Part shown: positions 53,701 through 62,700 of the stretch, piece after piece | Layout of the letters: the number at the start of each line of letters is the position of its first letter | Numbering within the stretch: position 1 is the first letter of the stretch | Made by a program: the position numbers and the translations under genes | NCBI GenBank assembly: GCA_013398055.1 | Contig: VZRS01015061.1 | Coordinates: 186,001-250,000 of the forward strand | Source: Ifrita kowaldi | Taxonomy: Eukaryota; Chordata; Aves; Passeriformes; Cinclosomatidae | Length of the DNA: 64,000 nt | Direction: 5' to 3' | The notes under the pieces: model-generated | The model's input: only the letters and a program-made list of their open reading frames with translations | Database searches by the model: none | Told to the model about the DNA's origin: nothing

Positions 53701-56700
53701 CCTAAGTGAGGGCTGGCTGGAGAAGCAGTTGTACATGTGCATGGAGAGAAGATCTGAAAAATCAAACAGGAAGATCCTTCCACATCATTGCTCATAGCTA
53801 TAAAAACTGTGCACTACAGATGCAGTCTGCTTCCTAACTGCTGTATGCTAAATACATTAATGAGAGTTGAGCTCTGCTTTTTATCAAACAGCAACCATAA
53901 CAAATAGGATTTTCCAAAGTGCTGAGCATTGCTCATTGCAAGTATTTACTTTTGAAAGTCGTAGTCCATAAAGATACCAGTCTTTTGTCTTCAGAGTATC
54001 TTTATCAGTGTCAGTAAGTGCAGCACACCAAGCAATAGGGAAGAAGATTCATTACTTGGGTCTCATTATATCATGAGTGATGTAATGTTTCCAGATGCTA
54101 TGCAAGATTGCTGTCACTATTACCAGGGTTTGGCTTGCTACTGAGGAGCTGTAGTGACAGTAGAAACAGCTGAAAATAATCAAACCTCTCTTTTTTTTTT
54201 TTTGTCCCAAGGTAATGTACACAATAGGAAACCCTCTGGAGATTCTTTCTGATCCGGTCATTGTGTCCTGTCCTCATATGACATTTTAAAGAAGCAAAGC
54301 CTTTTCTCTGCATGTTCATCTTCCTTTTCTTTATCTATTGGTCTGTAGGCTTCAGCTGGTCAACAAGGACTTCCAGGCCTTAAGGGAGAAAAGGGGGATC
54401 CATCCTATGCAACAGTCAAGGGTGCTCGTGGGGACCGCGGTGTGACAGCGCCCAGAGGACCTTCAGGCATCCCGGGAACTCCGGGCAGGGATGGACTTCC
54501 AGGCTTGCCAGGCCCACCAGGCCCTCCAGTAAGTTCAGATTAATTTAGCAGCAGTGATTCAGAACTGGAATAAGGAGCAGAGAAAAAGCCAGGCCTGGCA
54601 CACTAGTCCTGGTTAGCTCTGTGGTAAATCTCCAAATATGTAAAAAGCTCACAGTCCCTGAGCACAAATTTGTCTTGGTCAGGATTAATAATAGGCAATC
54701 CTAATGCCTCTATCACAAGATAAACTTCAGTAGATCCTAATGCTGTTCTACGTTGTGTCCTAAAAGACCAAAGACATTGTAGGCCTAATTGAAATTAAAA
54801 AATCACACCAGAATCTTACTAATTAAAAAGAAAGTAAATGTCCTTCAGAATATGTAACATTTGCATTTTGGCAAACACAGCATAAAATATTCTTTGTAAT
54901 AGTCACCTAGTTTTGCTGCGTTTTAAAATAAAGATGGATAATTTACAATGGTTTCTAGATATCTTTTCAGGCTCACATGAACCTTGCACAGAACAAACCA
55001 AACTCTTACACACTCTTAAAAATGGTAGTGGTGGATATTCTTTCTGCATCCCTTTGATTTTCAGCTGTAGTTGTCCTTGCTGTGCACAGGGTGATGGTGG
55101 ACTGGGTTTCCCAGGCGAAAAAGGGCTGCCAGGATTACCTGGCTCCAAGGGCCATCGTGGAGAAACTGGTTCTCCTGGCGTCGGATACCCAGGTCCTAGT
55201 GGAGTTCGTGGACCACCAGGTGACCCCGGAATGGATGGGTTTCCAGGACAAGCAGGCCTTCCAGGCCCTCCAGGTAGGTGTTGCTGGGTCTGCTCTTACT
55301 TTAAAATGGTGTGAATTTGCAAGTCAAACGTACTCAGCTTACTGCTGTGCCTGTGGCCAGGCGAGAAGATTGTATTAGGCTAAAGACTGTGCTTCAAATT
55401 AATTGAAACTCATTTGTGGGCTCACCAGATCTCACATAGCATTCACAGCTTCCTCATGTTGTCATGTTCAGGAGGACAAAGATAATAAGCAATAAATACT
55501 CAAGCAGTGCTAATACCAACAGTATTAGCTGGACCTACTCTCTGACTGTTGCTGGAGAGCCATTTTACACCAAAGGTAGTTAGGAAGAGTGACAAAATGA
55601 GGTTTTTAAAAACACCTAATTCATTGTTCAGATAAAAATAGTAATTCACTGGTATCTGAGATGTCTCAATCAGTTTTCAGAACTATTACTACTATTGAAA
55701 TAAGAGATCCAGATTTTTTTAAAAGACTAAATGGTAGTACATTGTATGAATGAACAGGCATTGATTAAGAAGAAGTTGTCATGACAGTCAGGTAAGGAGT
55801 TCAGTTAAGACTTGTACACCCTGTTCTGGGCTGTGTTTGCTTCCTGAGGTACTATCATTTGGCTCGGTTGGTGTGTCATTATATGCACCTAAAGCATACC
55901 ATAATGACAAGTGATAAAGGTAAATATGGGTTTGATAATACTTCATATATGATGTTTTATGCTCATTCTCAAATTGAGTTACATGGAAATTCATGTCTAA
56001 ACATTTACGGAAAATGTTTTCATTACAAAATGACTGCAGAAAGCTGGTCCCAGTGTCTTGATTCCATGTCAGCCATTTAAATGTAACTTAAGTTAAACAG
56101 TATTTTTCCTTTGTCTCTGCTGATTTTCAGTGTATTTTCCATGCTGTGTGTACTTGGGCTTCTAGGTTTGTAATTCCGTCTGTGTCAATAATGCAGAGCC
56201 AGTAATGTATTTGCAGACATAATACTGTGGCACAGATTTCTGGACTGATAAAGTGGTGCTCTGAGTTCAAAACCCTTGGTGGTAAGACCACCACAGTGAG
56301 AAGAGTTGGTGAAGGAATCTCAGACCCAGAGGGAGGTGAGAGCAAGGCCAGGGCAGCACCGGGAGGTTGCCGGATGTGCCGGATGGCGATACTACCTCAC
56401 ACCAGTGTCATGCTGGCTTGTTGTTATGGGGTGAGGAGACAGCTAGCATTAATTTCCCCCAGGGACAGTCTGCATAAGCTTTTTTTCCAATTCAAGTCAC
56501 ATGCTAAATGCTAAAAGCTTATCTAATTCCTAGTTGTGAATGCTTGCATCTTTGTTCAGTACATTGTCTCGTACGGAATCCGCTAAATTAAAATTGCATT
56601 GCGAGGTGAGGAAAAGTAAAATGCTCTGCATGATGTGAGCTCCAGATATTCTGTGGAGCACATCAGAAGCCAGCTTATTATGAATGCTGCATCAAAGCTT

Positions 56701-59700
56701 TGGGAACAATGAACAGTCCTTTGTAGGAGAATATCTGTAGTCAGAATACGTGGGAAAGGGAGTAAGTCATTAGGCAGCTCAGTCTGCACCTCCATAAAGA
56801 TGTGTAAGAAAACTTGTGAATGCATCTTTCCTCCCATACTAGGAAATAATTTGCATACATTAAAAGACCCTTTGATGTAGTAAATTTCATCATATTAAAG
56901 AAATGTGTGTGGGTGAAAGAAATAATAATTTCGTATACTGTCCAGATTGAAAGGCCTTATCATGAAAATGAGGAAAGACGTTTAAAGAGTCTGTGACTTA
57001 CTGAAGTTACCATGTCAAAGACAGCGCTGAGGAATTTTCGAGTTTGTGCTGTAAAACAGGGTGAAACAGTCTGGCTTTGGAAGTCTAACTCCGGATTTTA
57101 TAAAAAGCTAGACTGTTTCTACCTGGCATTATGTGATTACTCAAAAATGTTGAAATTGCCCATATTTCACTTTAATGCCTGACATGATGGTTTCATAATT
57201 GTTTAATTTCCTCAGTACTCAGATATTATTGTGTAAACTGTGAGAAGACAAAGTATTAAGTATCTGGGGAAGGTAAAGCTTTGATTATATAATTTTTACT
57301 GTAAGCCCTATTTACATAATTACGAGGAAACAATCCTGTTTACATTTCAGTTATTCTCACATGAAATATCCATTGTTCAGGCATTCTACTGCTGACTAGT
57401 AATGTAAAATACAGAATATGCTCTTGTACAGAGGGGACAAAGTTTGGGAAGCTCGCGTAAGATGGTTCTTAAGGTCATGTGATGTGGATGGCACTCTATT
57501 AATTAAAACTTCCCTTTCCATGCCAGTTGTAGCCCAAATGCCTGGTTTTTGAAAAATGTCATTCTTTATTGTACTGTATGTCTCACAGAAGGACCTCAGT
57601 GCTTTATTTTACAAAGCATTCAGCATCAGGCTCACATAGGATTGCAGAAGAGCAGAAATAAAATATTTCTTTTGTGTTGGAGATCATTCAGGTAAATGTG
57701 ATGGGCTGGCAACTCTGATAATGACTCGTAAATTTCATTCCACTGAAGAGGGATTGCTAGTGCAAACAGAGCCTTTTTTTAAGAGGTGGGAGTCAGTCTA
57801 AGAGCTCTGCAATTGATGAGTCTTGTTTCCTGCTAATAAACTTTTAAGCCCTGTGGTTATTTCTCAGTCTGGGAGACCGTTGAAGAAACAGTTTGAGAGT
57901 AAAGCTGAAAGAGAAAAATCCTTGCTATTCCACCCTCCATGCATGCACATCTCTGCCCTGACCTCTAGGGGAGAAGTTTGTTTTAAACATCTGTCAGTAT
58001 TCTCTCTCTACATAGATATTTCACCTTAACTGTGCACATGCACATATATTTTAGAATTTCACACTACAGCATACTGGTTTTACACAGTTCAGGAACTTGC
58101 TCAAGTTTTAACAGTTAAGAATACCTGTCAGCTCACACTGACTTCGAAAGCTCTGAGCCTGGACCTGAAGCTGTTGGAGTCACAGAGCCCCTGCCATAGG
58201 AAGGAGAAGTTGCTAGGTGGAATCCTGGGTCTCATGCTACAAGAAGTCCACAGCAATAGATGCTGACTTTTACTGGTCATGCAGCAAGTCAGCAGTAGGG
58301 ATGAGACAAGACAATTACCAGGCTCCGAATGCTTTTTGTTTAACATCACACATTTGAGATGTCAGCAGTGCTTGATGTGCATAAGTTCACTCGCAGCCAC
58401 TTAGGATGTGTCTTGTAAAAAACGTCTGTGTACTCAGTGTTCCTGTTCTGTGCCTGAAAGGGGCTGTGTGCAAGCTCAGTGTTTCTTTGTTGTAGGTATC
58501 ACCTTGCCCTGCATAGTTCCTGGAGCATATGGGCCCCCGGGGACTCCCGGCTTTCCAGGACTGCCAGGTAGGGAGACAAGATGATGTAATGACTGGCTGA
58601 CTGCCAAGCAGCACTTATTCCTCAAGGAAGATAATACCTCCTAATTAATCCTTCCCCAAGTGGTAGTTATTCCAGAGGGTTAACTGGCAGAACAATGTCC
58701 TTTTGTTTCCCAAAGTGGCTAGGCCTAAGTCCCATGGAGGATCATATGGACTGCACCATTTTTTAGCCTTCATGTAGCCTTGAGCACAAACTCTCTGCTT
58801 CTGTGTTTATGTAGCTCATGAACAGCCATAGCTCTGAGACTTTATTTAGCTTAAATTGTATATCCAGCACCACCTTTGCAGAAAAGTTCTGATCCTGTTT
58901 TCTTGCGCTGTGTTTTTGTTTTCCACTATTCATTTGTTGATATCATTAATTAATATATTTTTACCCTTAGGTCCCAAAGGCAGCAAAGGCTTTTCTGGCA
59001 TTCCAGGCCAACCTGGGTTACATGGGTCTAAAGGACAGCCAGGATCACCAGGAATAATAGGCTTGCAAGGGGAACCTGGTAAGAGGGAAGCTGCTGGAGG
59101 TTTTTTTATTGTCTGATTAATGTGTACAATAGTTTATCAAAAGAGTTATCTGACCTTGGCCACTTCTGCCTCATACATTCATAATGCTCCATTGAGAGTT
59201 CCATTGTGCTCCTTGCAAATGCAAGCAAATGGCTTCAACTTGGGAGAAAACAAAGGAAATGTTCAGGATGTTTATCACCTGCCTATAACACTGTATCACT
59301 ACTGGGAGAAAACAGGACAGTCAACAATTTGTTTCTCCAGAGACCATTGTCATGTGCTTTGTTCCAGTTTAGGTTAACCACAAATTCAGTGCAACACTTA
59401 TTTTAAGCCCTGTCGTACTCTGGTGAAGGCACGCTGTACCCAGTGCTTGGACTCATTTTAGCCATGGGAATTTCTGATGGTTGTGTAAAGAAAGAGCAAG
59501 AAGCAAAGGTGATGAGGGTTAGGGGTTTTGTCCTTTTGCTTAACCTGCCAACTAGTGAAACCAAGCTTGGAATGCTTTATGTAGCTGCAGCTCCTACACA
59601 CTTCTACAGTATTGTTTTCTTGAAAAGAAAACAAACAAAAAAACCCCAAAAACCTAAACCTTTCAACAGTTTCATCACTTTCTACCGCCAATTATTGTTT

Positions 59701-62700
59701 CTAAATTGGTACTGAAATATTCTGCAACTTTTCAAGCAACTTTTTCTTTCATGGAAATTTAAAAAATGTATATTTTATTTGAGGTGCTATTGGAAGCAGC
59801 TATTCTGTACTTCTGCTGAGTGACTTTTACTGGTCTTCTCTTTAAGGCTTCCCTGGACCTCGAGGAGAGCAAGGCTCACAAGGACTTCCAGGACTGGATG
59901 GAACAGATGGTTTGCCTGGGAAAATGGGTGCTTCAGGCTTAGCTGGAATAAAAGGAGCTCCAGGAGATGTATTTGGTGCTGAGAGTGGAACCCTGGGAGA
60001 GCGTGGCCGACCTGGACTTCCAGGTGATAAAGGGCTTACAGGTGATATTGGATTTCCAGGACCAAAAGGTAAGCACTGATACTGCTTGTGTCTAGGAATA
60101 TCAAACTGTTTTTCTTTCAAAGACCCTTCCTCTTTCCAATCACTTTAAGATAATGCAACTCCTTTGAGCTGCTCACAGATGGCGATTTGCTGGTTTTCTG
60201 TTAGAATCTGATACAACTCAAAGGCTTTTATTAAAAATCACTTTTTAGTTAAAAGTGTGAATTTTGCTTTATTTGTTCTGTAACCTCCCATCTCTCTTGT
60301 TTCCAGGGCTGGATGGAAGACCAGGCCTCCTGGGTATTAAAGGTGAACAGGGTCATCCAGGATATTCAGGTGTCCCTGGACTGCGGGGACCTCCTGGCCC
60401 TGGAGGTCCTTTTGGCATTAAGGGAAAACCGGGACCCTTGGGGCCAGCTGGCCTTGCAGGAGCACCAGGTATGTGATGTTTTTCAGTGAAGACCCGTACC
60501 TGAGCTGAGCTCTTCAGTGTTGAAGTGTGGGAGAGGTTTGGCATTTGCTCAGAGTGAGCTCTAACCTCTGGTTAGGGGTAATAGAGTGCAGAATTTGAGC
60601 CTGTTGATTCTGACTGCTGGGCAATTCCTGCCTGGAAATGTTACCCCAACACTGTAGAAAGTACAGCAGAAAGACAGAAGAAAGCATCTTAAATGTCATG
60701 ATGTTTTTAACATCTTTGCTCTTGCATGCTGGCTATATAATTGACTAATCTTCATTTCCCATTTTCATCACAGTTAATTTCTGATGTGTGAGGTTGCTTG
60801 AAATGTGATTTAGATCAAAAAATTGTTGGCTTTCTCAGGACAAGGACTTGTCTTCTCTTTCTTTCTATTTGCTGGGGCAGAAGAGAATTTTATTTCCCTT
60901 CACCTAAGAAGAAAAAAACCCCCACCACTTGAGTATAGCAGTATCTGTCAAGCTGCAGTGACTAAAATGTTTCATAACAGTTTATGAAAGACTTGAGAAC
61001 CAAGCAAAGAGAGACCTGGGAATTGGCAGATAATGGTCTGGGACATAAAAGTGCTCTTCTGACGTGTAGAATGACAGTGCTGAAGCACAGTGGCAACAAA
61101 TGAATGAAGGCAGTAACATCATTTGAGATGAAAATCATAGAGTTTTTAATTTTTTAAAATTTTGATATTAGCATTCCTTCTGCCTCTCTGTTGTTTTACA
61201 TTTGTGGTCTGTATGCCATATTTGACTTTTCTTCAACTGTTTTTAAAAACCTCCCATTGCTAGGATGATAAGCTCCAAATAACTAAGTTTTTTTGCAGCT
61301 GTTGTCTCCCTGAATCATTAATTTCTTTTGTACCCTTGTTCTTTCTGTTTACATATTTTGTCTGTTTTTTCCTTCACCATGTTTCTATCCCATTTATCAT
61401 CAACTCTCCATTTCTGATGTCACACTGTTTGGTTATGGGTTCTTCACATAGGCTGTCAAGGTGAGAAAATGCAGTGTAGCATAAAAGTTCATGGACTAAC
61501 AACCCAGCTTTTAATGCTACAAGAATTGCATTGACCATAGGTGATACCCCTTATCATTGCTAATCAAACTGGAAGGCAAAGAACCATTGTAATGAGAATG
61601 CTCAGACAGTAACAAAGTCTCAAGCCTATAAAGAAATCATTAATATGCAGAGATTTTAAATGTGTGTGTTTTCTTTGTCTTCTTTAATAAGGCAGCTCTT
61701 TCATCTGCTTAAAAAAATACTGGGTTGTAGCATAAAGCCCTGAGTATAACAGAGCTCAAATATTGACTGCTACTGCTGCAAATGTAATTTTTCGGAAGCC
61801 ACCTGATTTTTCCTTCTCTTCATTCCTTTGGATCTGAGCATTCTGTTTTCAATGGTTTGAGCCTTTGTTTGAAATTGTAAACTGTTACAAAGCTTCAGCT
61901 AGAAACATTTAGAGGCAAAATAGTGCATATGGTATTGGTTTTGTGACAGCACAATCAGCTTGTTCCTGTAGTGAGCAATTGGCTCTTGAGGAGTACAGTT
62001 CAACTACCAAGGTGAACAAAGGAACTTGTGAAAACAAGCCTGTCCAGCTGATTGATCTCTGGTTTACCCAGAGGATGGGGTAGGGAGCAGAAGCTGGCAT
62101 TAATGATGCTCCCCATTCTGTCTTGGCTGCCTTGATGACAAAGGTAAGGCTGTGCATTACAGGTCAGTGTCTGGTGGTCAAAAATGGATACATCATAAGG
62201 GGTTTCACTCTTGCCAGTTGTGTAGTGATGTAGGCAGTAACCCTCCTTGTAGGTATTTTATTATTAGATGACTAATGCTTTTGCAGTTCTAAGCTTTATG
62301 CATTCTAGTAGGCTGCATGTGCCATAAGGTCCATTTGTCATTAAAAACAATGCTGTGTTTAAAGAGCTTGGGAAGCTGCCGCAAATCATCCTAGTTTTGT
62401 GCAATATCCTCTATTGAGTTCTTTCTTGTATTGATTCAGGACTTCCTGGAGTCAAAGGCGTGGCTGGGGATGTAGGACCACAAGGCCCTGCTGGTATGAA
62501 AGGCTTTCCAGGTCTTGATGGTGCTCCAGGATCTCCTGGGGAAAGAGGATTCTTAGGGCCACCTGGGCCTTTTGGTCAAGACGGACATCCAGGTTTCTCT
62601 GGGCCAAAAGGTAGGAGTTTCAGTCTTGAGATTGCTGTGCCCACAAAAAAATAACCTTGCTGATACTGATTTTAGGCCTAACTTGCTGGAAGAGGATGAA

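Noticed and set aside
59842..60120. Minus-strand frame rich in Pro and Ser, resembling collagen
   Set aside because: It is the reverse complement of the Gly-X-Y exon on the + strand; antisense of collagen repeats naturally reads as Pro/Gly/Ser-rich.
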